This document shows positions 25,423 through 38,279 of a DNA stretch of 64,000 bases, piece after piece. A program made the translations under genes and the position numbers. The DNA lies in the NCBI GenBank assembly GCA_001510575.1, contig LNGK01000015.1, positions 248,001-312,000 on the forward strand. The letters are read 5' to 3'. The stretch's first letter is position 1. Every line of letters starts with the position of its first letter. Source of the DNA: Knoxdaviesia capensis (lineage: Eukaryota > Ascomycota > Sordariomycetes > Microascales > Gondwanamycetaceae). Below the pieces are notes generated by a model. That model saw nothing but the letters and a program-made list of their open reading frames with translations, made no database searches and was not told the DNA's origin.

Positions 25423-28341
25423 TTAACACGGAAAAGGGCACAATCGCCAATTACTGCAAAGCGTGCGAGGCAGGCAGTGAAACGAAAAAAAAAAAAAAAA
25501 AAGCTCAGGGATCGTGGTGATCGCCTCATGTTTCGAGAGAGATTTTAAGGGGGGCGTGAATGCGCCCGAATTTCCATGTATCTGAACTGGTCTGGAAACG
25601 ATGCAATGTCTACAACGCTCTGGTTAGATCTCCAATTGGCCAATGTCTGGCGCAATATTTCGAGTATCTGCAGGATTGCGGCTTTGGCGACCAGAGTAGT
25701 CTAAAAACGGCTTAGACTGGTGGAAGATTCCCCCAAGATCCAAGGGGGTAAGGAGACGGAGGCCCGAGCTTCACGACAATTGGGAAAAGGAGACCGAACA
25801 TCATTCGCCATGGTGGGTTGAACTGTGGACATGAAGACCCCTATAAACAGCCGAGTCAGTTCAACGACGGCTGGCGACATGAAATTGCTGTCAACGGCCC
25901 GGACGAAGGATTCGCTGCACCCACCTGAACCCTCACTCCTGTTCTGCTCCAGAGTTTTTCTGGTTCCTGTCCTCCGCTCTTGATCCGTTCGTCTTGAGGC
26001 GCAACGAGCTGGGCCGGGATGGTTACATCGCCTTCAGATTCGTGGTTTGAGCCAAAGGCAAGCAAAAGGAACGAAACGGGGTTTGAGATGTTGTAAGGAT
26101 GTTTGGAGACAGCCAGCCATATGCAGATTCGATATGGCTATCGCTGGAACTCAGCAAGGTTGCTTAACCTAATTTGCAAGCCATCCATGCAAAATTGGGT
26201 ATTTTGGCTGTGGGACCAAGAGGATTCTGAGAGAGCCAGAACACACGGCCACTAGTGTAATTTCTGCGCAAGACACTTAATCAATGCGATACAATGCAAA
26301 GAAATGCCAGCGGGCCCGAGTGGGAATTCCGATCTGAGGCTGTTGGATGGAGAGGGGAGTGTTTGTGTGAGTACTGTAGATTCGATGAAACTGGCACTGG
26401 CAGCGGTTGCTGTGATATTGCGCCACAGGAGATTTTCGAGGAAGGGACCGGATTAGTTGTGTCTGTGTGAGTGAAGATCGAGCGAGATGATTTGATGGCC
26501 CGTGTCGCATCTGTATTTCAAGATTAAAGAAGTATTAGCACCCGTCAAACGGAGAGACAACCGGGATACCATGGAATGGATTGACTGGATTGACTTCGTG
26601 GAGACGTTAGTATCACATCAGTGGATCTCTCTTCAGGCACGACAACTGTTGGTGTTCCTTGAACTGTGGTAATTTCAGGGCATCCAGGGGCTGCACCGAC
26701 GGACCTGACCAGTCTATAGGCTGGCGACGGTTCTGGGGGCTGTTCAATGCTATAGCGCTTTCGGTGGCTCGTCTGCCCAATTAGCGATCGAGATTTGCGC
26801 ATTGGTTGATGGACGCATCGCTGGCCGACTTACACCGATCTGCTAGACTTTTGCGATCGAGTGGAGGAGGCAAACGGGAAGAGACATGTTCGAGACATCT
26901 CAAAGACAGGAGAAATCCCGAGCAATGAAAGAAGACGCAGAAGAATGTCTGGATTCCCCCCTCTTCTCCGGCATTGTGACTCACAGCGCAAGATCGCGGC
27001 CGAAGAAGGAGCGAACGACTAACACAAACCAAGCAAGAGGGAAAGACCTGATGGAAGCGAGAAATAGCTGAGACGGAACGATCACGAGCACCTTTGGTCC
27101 AGGCCAATCCTCTTTTTCCATCGTTCGACGTCTGGGGCTTCGTCGTGGACGGCAACTTCCAGAGTTGGCGGTTGTTGGGGAGGAATTATTTCTTTCCTAA
27201 CACTAGCAACTCTGATACGAGAGAGAGCATGGCTCCTTCCCGAGCCAATTAAGACGTGACATTGACGTGAAGCCCTTGAAGAGTTCATGAGGCGCAAGGT
27301 ACCTGTAGTACACATAAACTATTGTGAGAGCACAGATCCAGGAACACTTCCCGAGACAGCCGCCGTGGGTATCAATTATAGTGAGCCCAAGAGCAAGGAT
27401 ACACACCCTGATTTTCCAGCGCTGCACAGTGCTGACCTCTGACTTTTGAGTTTGCAGCGTCGTATAGTTCTGTAGCGAGCGGGCTTTACATCCGACGAGA
27501 AAGAATGCTTGATAACTGTCCGCCAAAAAGCGCCGCTTTTCAATGTCCCGCAATGATCCCGGCTCCGATCATACGCAGGGGGTCGACCCAACCCGGGATC
27601 TGTGGGCTTGCTAATAAGGACGTCGTATGCTTGCTTGGACTTGGTTAATACGCGGAAAGCTTCAGGGCTGGTGAAGGACGATGCATTGGTGATTAGTGAG
27701 TGCTGGAAGGGTAAAAAAATGAGATAGACACATGTGGACGAGTCCACTGGGGGCAAAACTGTATTTCCCGGGAAATTAGCTACCCTGACTGCACATGAAC
27801 ATTCCGGTCCCCTTCCGGAGCCCATTAGAACAGCAACTCCAGTTCGTCGTCTTGCTGCCAGCTGTCAACACGTGCAGGCGAACCTTCGCGGAATGAACCC
27901 TCGCAGGCCATCGCATGCTGCTGGTCATCCGGACTCTATTTTTTTTTATCGCCGAAACTAGCTTTGTCGGGGCTAAGGGTTCCTGAGTTGTGACGGGGGT
28001 GGAAGCTAGAGAGCCAATTTCCATAAGGCCACCACTACTGTACATTGTCCCTCTCGTTCTTAGTCGCCGCTCGGCAGTTGGGAAGAAAAAGAATTGGGGG
28101 TGGTGACGAGGATTGATCTTCCCGGCCTCTACCCGAAATCCGGCTCGCCGACCCAGAAGTGTCGTTCCTTGCGCGGTGTCGAAAACAAGGAAGCAAGTTC
28201 CGGTGGATGGAAGAACGAACCCATGAATGAATGGTAAGGCTACTCAAGGAAACTCAAGGAAAGGCAGGAGCTAAAGCGCCCTTCCGCCGAGAATTCCGTC
28301 GTCGAACCCACATCTTTACGGAGAGAGGCTGTGAATGCTAT

Positions 28342-28372
28342 GTACAGTACTGTACTGTATGTACATACGTAC
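28342..28372. repeat. GTAC-palindrome cluster C
   Basis: The same 14-bp palindrome GTACAGTACTGTAC occurs at 28342-28355, followed by TGTATGTACATACGTAC, so the whole block is built from GTAC units. Confidence 0.9.
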
Positions 28373-31300
28373 CGTAATTTCCGGATTGAATGCAAAGTTC
28401 TCAGCCTTTGCCGCTGTCAGATGTTGCTTGACCAGACTGAGGCAAAAATACGTCAGACACCGAAGATAGGTGTGCTGAGGCTATCCCGGCATCTGGGCGG
28501 AGACGAACGTGCCCGTGTTCTGAATTGCCTGGTTCTGCAGAGAGCGCGGATTATTTAGAGAGCACCAGGACACTTGCAAAACCGAAGAGAGGCAACAACA
28601 AGAAGAACGAGACGCTCACGTATGAACGTATGTACATACAATCAATTAGACCTTGATGTGTCTGGGATGTGCTCTGTTCGGCCACTAAGCCGGCTCCGAA
28701 CACGCCTGCCCCACCCTACGTCATAAAACGGCCTAAGAACGCTGTTAAGCGCGGCGCCGGACATCCAACCTTCAGAAAGAGAAAGGCATTTCCGGGCTAT
28801 GACGCAGGGCGGAGCACGCAACAGGCCAAAAGAATCTCTCTGTACCCAGTTTTCCCTCCCCAACTGTTTTCTCGGGACCACCGAAGGAACTAGAATCTTT
28901 TTCCCTCGCTGTTTGGAATTTGTTTAGAAGAACGTTTCCCACCGCGTGCCTAGCTCGATCTCGGTTAACCACCGATTTATGCGCTTAGCCTTGCGAGCGT
29001 AGAAGAAAACCCGGTGGTTCGAAGGTTAAGGTCTGACACACTCCATGTTGAGAGACACCATCTGATGGCTCGGGTAACGGGCTGTGCTTCTCGTCTGTCG
29101 GGTTTTGGAGACAATATGGGAATATTGGCCGTGGGCGTCTTTTCAGGCTGAAAGCTGAACGTGCTGGATGTCCTGTCTCCCACCAACCTTTTTTTTTTTT
29201 TTTTTTCTGTGCCCCGGGCTAAGGAACCTGATATATTGATTGGCATGAGTGTGGCCAACTTTATCCCTTGTTAAGCATACATTTAAGCACCGGTGCACTG
29301 AACCCAAATCTCATTGTCTAAGCTCCAGCGGCGATGAAGTTGGATAACACTGTTTTTTTCCCCGAGAAAACAAAAGTGATAGACGACTGACGGCCTTTTG
29401 TCTTCCCACCACTCGTGTGAGTAAATGCCAGACGAGGAACCTGGATATCGCCTAGAACGCCCTGCTCGTGAATCTTTTTGATTTTTTTCTGGGGGGTTTA
29501 TTTATTTAAAATATATTTTTTTTACGAGAAAATCCCTAAGGATCCTTCTAACCCCTCGCGTAGAAGCGGAATAAACCACAACACGGCTCCTCTTTCCTGC
29601 CGGCTGTCGACTCCCATGCCATTCATTCATTCATACTGGGGACACACAACTCATTAAGCTGACAGCAGCGGCGGCGGACGGGGGATGGTGATCACTGGGG
29701 CTACACACTATATCCGTAGACTGGCTGCTGATATACACGCATATCATACCCTATAAGCCGCTTAATGCTTCCAGCGCAAACGGCAAAGCACGGATCTCCC
29801 CTCCGTTGGAAAGGACAGAAGTGTCCCCGGATCGGCACTGGATTTGGTACCCAGTTGGCGTGGTAGTGGTAAAGTGGAAAATACTCCCTTCTCCAAATAA
29901 TCAAGAGGATATTGGCCCGGCTTAAGCGATGCCTCGTGGGTCTGTGGGTAGATAGATTATGTGCATATTGGCAGAGCTTAAGAAGAGGACACAAAAGCCT
30001 AGGTTCTACTCCGTAAAGGAAAGAAGGCGAGCGGCAACAATTTACCCACGAAAAAGCAGGCATGGGAATTAATTTAGTCAATTATGTCCTCCGTAGAGAA
30101 TGGGGGTATTCTTCCCCCGTGGATTTGTTGTAATGGTGCTTCCTTTGCGGGACGAACGGGGGATATTCACTGTTTTTCTTTCTTTTTTCCTGCAAGTTCA
30201 TGCTCACTCTCACACCTACTCCGCAGAGACCATATTATATACAGAATGCGACCGTGACGAGAGGACAGAAATAAGAAACATGCCCGGTGTGTCCTACCGA
30301 CTGCACGTAAAATAAAAGTGGCATGCAAGGAGTGGAGGGAACGAAACAAAACAGCAAAACCAGTGCTGCGTATACGACGCTTTTCTGCACAGGATGATCG
30401 GAAGGGGTCCCTTTTCCAGAAAAAAAAAAGAAACCCCCCCCCCCAGAACCCTGAAAATGACTACGTTGGCGTAGGAATCCATCAACCTGAAGCATGGCCC
30501 TGGTATTCGCTTCTCGTCTAACGAGTTGGGAAAAAGAAGACTAACCAAGCTTCTGGTTTTTCTTGTTTGACTTCGAGCGGTGTTTGGCCCGAAGAGGAAT
30601 CATTCTCGTAGGAGTGGTTGTGTGATCTCTGGGGGAGGGAATTCGGCTGCTTTCTTGCGTGCCGTCTCTTCTTGTGTTGCAACTCTGCAAGGGAAGCACA
30701 TGTAGGGAGAGAGAGGCTACAAGGATGGAGTGCGAAATGAGGGAGGATGGGTGAGAGCTAGAGGATCTTCAGGGCTGGAGACGAAGGGATCACAGACCCG
30801 ACTTAGAAAAAAACACACATGACATATGATAAAGTTGGCGTTCGGAGCTTTTTCCTCTGGGAGAGTCAACTCAGGTTTCAATTCTTGGGGGTTCTCTCTG
30901 TACCTAGTACCGACCTGTCCCCCGATACACTCTGGTGATTTCAGATGGGATGATGCATGGTGAAGGCCAGACGGACAGCCGTGTGTCCGGTGGCAGAACA
31001 TCTCGGGACCTCGCAAACCTGAACTGTCAGGTCAGAGCGTTTCTGTCTCTTTTTTCGCACGGAAACGGTGGTGAGAACGATAGAATAAACTTTGGGTGTG
31101 TGCTTTTTTCTTCGTCGGGCCCTGGAGCTCTTCCAACGAAGTACTGTACCGAGTAGGTGGCCCTCCGGTTGAAGAATTACCTGCGAAGAGAACAACAGGT
31201 GACAAGGGAGTCAAGTCCCATCTGTCAGGAATTATGGAAACACAGATCCCTTCCGAAAAGAATATCTCCCGAAACACTCAAACCGCCCGCACCGTTGGAG

Positions 31301-32900
31301 CAGCGGACTGCAGGTCTTTGAAGTCTCTCTCTCTTCTTCCTCTCTCTCTATCAAGGACATACACGACTCCCGGGACCCATACACACACGCATATGCACAC
31401 CACACACTCGGTAGGGGAGAGCCATTTGGAAGATAACAACAACAAAAAAAGCTGTCACCCAGAGAGAAAAGAGACTCTACAGCACGGAGCCCGGCCGGCC
31501 GCCCCCTTGGAAATCTTTGAGCACAGACTTCTCACCACCGCCCCCTCCATACGGCCAATACCACCTTCCTGATACTCACCAACCTTTAGGTGTGTGTGCG
31601 TGTGCGTGCCCCTCTCCCACATGAATTTGAATTTCATCCCGTTTTCCTGGGGGCCTGGCGACTGTCTCCGTCCTGCGATCGGGCTGATTTCGCTGGGTTC
31701 CCTCTTAAAGTTTGTCGTTCTGCCATTTTCCATCGCCTTCCTTTCGTTCTGCAACCCAGAGGGGGAAGCATCTTCAACTACCCCGAGTAGACATTTCAGC
31801 ACTACCGTGAATCGGTTTCTCTTTTCCGTTCGTTTTCTCTGGCAGTTGAACGTTCCAGAAGGTAGGTTGTTGGCTAGCCCCTTCGGATAGGAGGCCGAGA
31901 TGATCGTTTCGTAGGAGAATTAAAGGAAAGTGATAGGTAAAAGCGTTGTGGTCGGACTTTGTGTGTGTGACTGGTGCGGATTGGACGAAGAAGTGCATGT
32001 CATGCTTTTAGGTCCTTTTTTTCCTTCGCACGGCAAATTTTGCAATCTTGCATCGGAATGCAGATCTCAGACACCAAATCAGCCAACCAGTGCACACAAG
32101 TCGTGCAGAGACGGCGGTAGACGAAAGGCATCTCACCAATCCCACCGCCTTCGTCCACTGCCAATTAAAGACGCCGTATTAGCACCAAAGTATCTGCAAT
32201 ATGGGCATGAGGGTATCCAGTCCCGTGGAAGGACAGATTACATATACCTTTTTGTTTCCGCTTCCTTGTGGCCAGTCACAACAGAGAATCAAAAGGAGGG
32301 AGCAGGACATCTGGGCGATGGTGTTTAATGTCTCTCCGCAGCGCCGCCGGTCGCCGCCGCCGCCTTGTTTGCCCGCCTGTGTTGCGTGTTTCAGTGTCTG
32401 TGGTTGGGCTTTCGGCTTTTTAATCCACCGTGGGATGGATGATATGGGATGATGGTTTGCGCTCGTTCATTTTCATTCTTGTTGCCCCTGTTTCTTTCTT
32501 CCCCGTAGGCTTGATTTTCATCTGGCTCAGACTCCAGAGCTCGTGGCAAGTACAGTAAGTCTACCAAGCACCTGCAGCTGTAACCGCCCTCTTCTGTCTT
32601 TCTTTCCTTTTTGGTTTCTCTCTTACTGGCGTAGACTTGTGTGAAGTAGACACGAGAGGCCTTGCTTTTGCAAGTCTTTTCTCTTTCGCTAACATACGCG
32701 AGTGTCTTAGAACTCTGTCGTCCGATTTCTGGAGTCTGGGCGTGCAGGCGCGAACGACAAAGGAATAAAAACAGGTCAACGCACGAAGATAAAAACAGCC
32801 AAACGGCAGGAAGAGTGTGAGAGTGAACTCTGGCAGCTGACCAAGTATCATGTAGGGTGCCTCATGCCTTCTTGTCTCTGGCTGTTTCCTGCCTTCTTAA

Positions 32901-35900
32901 GACTCCTATTCGTTGGTGCCCGCCTATTACACGCATGTTTGTAGCAGGAGAGAGAGAGAGAGAGCGTGGAAGGTGCACATAGCCGCTCCAGGCTTGTTAC
33001 TTCCGAGCCTGCTTCTTCCCGTTTGCGCCTTCCCTCTGGCAAGTGACCCAGGAAGCAGTGGTGCTGCTCTCCTTCTCTTTCCCATCGCCAGTCAGACCCG
33101 ATCGATCTGGTGCTCACATTTGCTCTTTCCTGGGGAGATCAAAGACCAGATACCAACTTCTTCCGTTGTCGGATACCTGCATTCCCTTCGTCTCTTTCTC
33201 CATTTCCATCCATTCCCGTTTTTCCTGTGTCTCCCCCCTCTTTCCGACGCCGCCCGAATCGATTATCTTGCCCCTGATTCTATCTCTAGATGCTCTCATT
33301 TGATCCTATGTCCCCATAATTTTTATATCTTTATATATAGACTGTTAAAATCACATGTTGCCGTGAACTCAAGCACAGTATGCGGTGGTGTATCATACTG
33401 CCTGGTTTTTGACTTGTCGCCAGCCGAGAAGAGAAATCTTGACACTAGAACCATTTCGGGCCTGGCTTGTGCAGGTATCTTCTTTTTCTGGAGTCCAAAA
33501 TCTCCTAATCCAACCTTCCGTCATTCACTCCCCTAGTGTTGGTCCGGGTTCCCTACTGGGGGTGCTAGTATTCCACCCTTTTGTTGACCTTGCTTTTCCC
33601 ACGAGGGAGGTGTATCTCCAACGACCGGCTGGCAGCCTTCTTTGGGAGCACCTACATCTGATATCCGGCTTAAACTTTGGGGACTATATGCCCGAAACGA
33701 CACGGTAAGATTCGAACATAGAGACAGGAGAACAAATAAACCATTTCGCTATATCCTGAGTATGCCCGTTGACAACCTGAATGCTCTGCACTTACTTATA
33801 CTCAGACATGCCACCTTATAGTACGGCTTCCTTCTCAAATTCCACCGTCCATCCGCCTTCTCTTTTGCGATTCTTTTCGTCTAGGCCCCATATTTCTGTT
33901 CGTCTCTTGTTCTCTGGCATTCTTTCGTCATTTCACCAATCAATGCTACTGTTGGTTATATTTCGACGTTCTAGCTCTCTCATGTATGTACCCTGACGCC
34001 CCCCCGGCTTCTAGATATTTTCTACTTTGGTCCCTCCCGTTCATTCTCTCCTTCCCTTCGTTTCCTTCTTCTTTTCTGCTCCCTCTCTCCCCCTTCTCTC
34101 TCTTACATACCCTCCATCCATTCTGCTCTGTTCTTTTGTCTTTTTATATTAACATCCGTCTTCCTCTTCACTAGAGAGCTGCTTCTTCTTCAACATTCGC
34201 CGAGATTGACTAAGGTGGAACTATTTTCCATTCTCTCTCTAGCTTGCTAGACCTTTTTGACTTTTTCTTTCTTGTCTTCTTTCTCTTCTCGTTCTTCACT
34301 TCATATCACCCGATCTAGACGAACGCGAGTCTTCCATTTCGAACTACCTTCTGGTCCGCCTGGATTTCCAATAAAACCTTCTCCATTTCTCCGGATCCAA
34401 ATTCCCTAGACGAGAGATCCTCTGAACGTCCATTTGCCGTCGAGTTTCTCCCTCTTGTGACTGGACCTTATCGCATTGGGATTTCTCTTTCCACCCCTCC
34501 CTGCACTACAGTTTCTCATTCGCCCTCCAATCCATTCTCCGATTGTTATCTGGCTTTGCGACAGCGTAAACATCTTCCAGTCTGGACTCTGGCTACTATC
34601 CGCTCCTCTTCCTTCTTTTTTCCCCCTTGTACCTCCAACCTTCTCCATTATTCTCAAGCTTTTGAACGACAACGTGCACTGGTTTAAACAGCCCCCAAAA
34701 CTTATGCTACTGTATAAGAAGACGACAGTACCACGTACTTTCGCTGAGAGAACAATATCCCAACCCCAACCGACAGCTCTGTTTATCAGATTCACCTGAA
34801 GAAACCAATTTTTTTTTTCAATCATATATTCCCTCTTCACGGCGACCTCAACTCACCACCGCAGTTGACATTGCCCCCTCCGCAATTACCCACTCGCTCA
34901 CCAAACCCCGATATAAGTCCTACCCGTCCTGGTAGCAACCTGACGTCGCTGTTCGAAAATACCTTCTTCGCTACCTAGCTTCACGACCATTTCAAATCAC
35001 GCAGTCTTGACATTTTCCATCCGACGATTTCTGCTTCTTCCTTTCTTTACCTTTTATTTTTGTCTTTACCAGTCCTCCGGATTCAACGTTTCTTTCTTGC
35101 ATTATCAGCAGAGATCCACTCTCTCCAACTGCATCCACTGATAACTAGCTCTGTGCCGAGAGAATGAGGTAAGTTTTCTGCCGATGCTGCATTTCCTCCT
35201 GGCTCCCTGGTCTCTCTCTCTCTTCACGCTGCCAATTATTGGTTGGTTTTGGCTCAAGTCCCCGCGTCGCAACCTCAAGATAATTATAGATTCTCTTTCT
35301 TCTTGCCCAACTTCCATATCTCTCAGCTTCTTGGCTTCAAGAAAACCAATTGCATCTTCTTTTACCCATTGCCTTGATTTATTACTCTATGTTTTATTCT
35401 TGAATTTTCTTTTGACTCGAGAGTTGTGTCTGTTTCTACTCGTGCCCTTTATTTCACCCCCATGTCAAACACCCCCCCTTCACAAATCTCTCTCTGTACA
35501 CCCTGAGCTCTCAAGCCTTCTCTCAGTCTCTGGGTTTCTGGACCTCTTCCATTCTGTTCTCGTTTCGCGCGCCCGTGCCCACTCGCATATGCAGCTCAAG
35601 CCAGGCCTGCCCTGTAGTTTTCCCTTCTTTTCTCTGGATTGAGCCTGCGAACCTGTTCTGTGTCTCCTACGCATCCATTTTTCTTTCCTTCTGGATTGTC
35701 CCTGCCAGGTTTCCTCACTTCCTTTCTGTTACCCTTCCTTTCCACTTCTTCTATTCCTTCCATTCCTTCCATTCTCTTTTTTCTATCCCTTCTTCTTTCC
35801 TTCTCTACCTCTTCCATCTTTCTTCACATCCACTTTCTTCCTCATCTTGTACATTCCCCCCCTCATTTTGCTTTTGTCTTGTCGCAAACCACCCTTCTTT

Positions 35901-36137
35901 TTAATAAATAATATATCTGCTTGTCCTTTTGTCTATATTCCAACTTCCTGTTCCTTTTTCTATTTTCTGCCTTGAGTTTTCTTTTGACTGCTTTCCAACC
36001 ATCACTGCCTTGCTCTTTCTATGCCTTTTATCGCCCATCAAACACCACCTGCATCGCTCTTCCGAATTTCTGATAATCCCACTTCTTCATACTGATGCGT
36101 CTCCTCTTCACCTCCTCCTTCCTTCGATATAGAAAGT
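32901..36137 (+). promoter_or_regulatory. Pyrimidine-rich promoter and leader of sfl1
   Basis: From about 32.9 kb to the sfl1 start the plus strand is dominated by CT, TTC and CCT runs, a pattern common in fungal promoters and long leaders. A TATATATA stretch occurs near 33330-33340. Open frames here are low-complexity Ser/Phe/Leu peptides. I infer a transcription start somewhere in this interval followed by a spliced untranslated leader; the exact start cannot be placed. Confidence 0.5.
35169..36132 (+). other. Probable 5'-leader intron of sfl1
   Basis: A near-perfect donor (GAG|GTAAGT at 35169) pairs with an acceptor (GATATAG ending at 36132) only five bases before the start codon. The interval is 964 nt and pyrimidine-rich, with a TACTGAT branch-like site near 36092. 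It has no coding frame. This is inferred from splice signals only. Confidence 0.55.
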
Positions 36138-38279
36138 ATGGCGACCATCGCTGAGAGTCCCCAACGACACCCTCTTCCCAAGACGTCTTCTAATGATATG
36201 TCTGCGCCTCGAATCATCCCAATCCAAACTCCCACCATCAAAATGTCTGCCCCGTCTCCGCTTGGAGGCGAGCCGATGGAGGTCACCACCCCAACCTCAA
36301 TGCATCACGGAGGCAGCCCCAAAGATGAGGGCACCGGCTCCAGCGATCGCTCCAGCAACAACTCACCCACCGATCAACATCCTCCTCTAAACCCTCTTTC
36401 GATGGCTGCGCCACCTCCGGTAGCCGCCGCTGCTGTCCACCAACCGAAAATCGTCCAAACCGCCTTCATTCACAAGCTGTACAAGTGAGTGGTGTCCTAC
36501 AACTGGATATCTCGTTGTTCTCGGGGCCGTTGAAGTTCCCGGATTATCCCGGTCCCGCTGGAACTGATGAGAAACGTTGCGAGATCGGTGCTGACATGAT
36601 CTTTTTCTTTTCTTCTTCGGTAGTATGCTTGAGGACCCCAACATTCAAAACCTAATATCGTGGTCGCCTTCCGCCGATAGCTTTGTGATGTCGCCTTCGG
36701 CCGATTTCTCGAAAGTATTGAGGTAAGCTAAGCGTCGTCTGGCGGGATGAGTAAAACCGGGTTTCCACGGATCTACGTGATCATACCGACGGACACATTC
36801 ATCCAAGCGGCGCAGGCCTTTCTAGTCTGTAAACAGTTTCTAACACAACTCCAATCAAAGCCAATACTTCAAGCACACAAATATCTCGTCGTTTGTGCGC
36901 CAACTGAACATGTACGGCTTTCATAAAGGTATGCATAATACGACGTCCGCGCTTGTCCCCTTCTCTCCGTACGTTGGTTTCGCAATATCTAACCGTGTGT
37001 ATCATTTTATCTTTCATGTTCAATAGTCAGCGATGTTTTCCATACCTCGAACCCCGAAACCGCCCTGTGGGAGTTCAAGCACGGGGGCGGCAACTTCAAG
37101 CGAGGCGATCTTGTTGGTCTTCGAGAAATCAAACGTCGTGCATCCAGACACGCCCTGGTCCACCGAGAATTCAGCAGCCAAAAACCTCAACCACCTCAGC
37201 CCGGCGCGCCTGTTGAGCCCATGCCGATCCCCCAGGAGAGTGCTGGCGGTGGCGACCCGCGGGCTATGACCATGGAGCATGCTGTGTACGATCTCAGCAA
37301 CCGCCTTCAACGTTCTGAAGACAGTCTCCATTACATGCATGCGAGAAACCAGTCTCTTATGGATGGCATGCTGCGGGTATTGCACTTCAATCAGGAACTA
37401 TCTCGGGCCATTTTGTCGCTGGCACCACCCGATAGCCAAGCCCACCGGGAGGTATTGGCCCTGCAGAACGAGATGGCCCGCCAAACCGACATTCTGCGAG
37501 CAAACGACGAGCAATACGACGGCGGGTTCGGAAACCGCCCTCCTTTCTTTTCTGATGGGGGCCCCGTATCCCCGCACCAGCCCGCGCCGGAAGAAATGCG
37601 GCGTCCTAGCCTGGCCCCCCCTCAGCCGCGGACGGGCCAGTTTTTCCGGCCGCCCGGCCCGTCTAACCTGTCAATTAACAGCCGGAGACCGTACGGTTCA
37701 ATTGGAGCCGGCCCTGCGCAGACGTCGCCAACCACCCTGCGCGGACCTCCCCCTCCGCCGCCGGCGCAGCCGCATCCGTTGGCCAATGTGGAGGTTCCCG
37801 CTAGTAACCTCGCCAGACGACATACCTCGGCAGACATTCGCGACCACGGCTGGCAGCCAAATGCTCCGCCTCAATTTGCCGGTTCTGGCCCGCCGCCTCC
37901 GGTTCCGTCGGGGGCTCCATCGGTGCAGTGGCCGCCGTCTCCAAGCCGTGTAGCACCCGAAGACCAGCGAATCCGCGATTCTCTCTCGTCATATTCGCTA
38001 CAGGCTGCCTCCCAGGCGCCATCTCGATCTCGACCCGCCACGCCCCCGCCGCCGTTTGCGAACGGCAATGGCGCAGCTGCGGAACCTGGGCCGTTCAACT
38101 CGAACTTCTCGTGGAACTCGTCTGGCCGCGACGCCAAGACGCTCCCGTTCAAGGATTCGTCTGTGCCCCCAACTCGACGGGGAAGTGTCGCACATCTTCT
38201 CAACCCATCGTCAGACGTTGACAGAGAAGATGCGATTGACCGTGGTGACGACGACCGCAAGCGCAAGAGGATGTTGTGA
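36138..38279 (+). CDS. sfl1: Sfl1-type transcription factor with HSF DNA-binding domain (588 residues)
   Basis: This is a nuclear regulator. Fungal Sfl1 proteins repress flocculation and filamentation genes and act in stress and cAMP-linked morphogenesis. The exons are 36138-36484, 36624-36722, 36861-36928 and 37027-38279; all four join in frame and total 589 codons with the stop. The HSF-type winged helix spans about residues 104-213, with HKLYNMLEDPN, ISWSPSADSFVM, the recognition-helix block FVRQLNMYGFHK at about 160-171, and ALWEFKHGGGNFKRG. All three introns fall inside the domain, and intron 2 has a CTAAC branch. A coiled-coil-like segment follows (DLSNRLQRSEDSLHYMH). The rest is Pro/Ser-rich, ending in RRGSVAHLLNP and a basic DRKRKRML tail. 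The wording of the DNA-binding domain and this C-terminus favour Sfl1 over Hsf1 or Skn7, and there is no receiver domain. The gene is preceded by an unusually long leader. Confidence 0.92.

Larger units (their letters stand above)
22267..32900. other. Gene-poor stretch downstream of ctf4, no supported gene
   Basis: Roughly 10.6 kb without a gene I can support. Open frames reach only about 190 codons, have no recognisable motif and disagree with one another. Contents include TAGGGTT and GGGGTTAGGGTT at 22366-22394, a (GA)n tract at 23441-23484, ACCCTAACCCTAA at 25061-25073, GTAC-palindrome clusters at 25398-25422 and 28342-28372, an A18 run at 25485-25502, a T18 run at 29189-29206 and an AT-rich patch near 29480-29530. 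I saw no tRNA-like or 5S-like sequence on either strand. Confidence 0.5.

Noticed and set aside
33700..33735. TTCGAA-type sequence resembling a tRNA T-loop
   Set aside because: The flanking bases do not pair as a T stem and no A-box or acceptor stem can be placed. The same holds for similar hits near 24364 and 29016.
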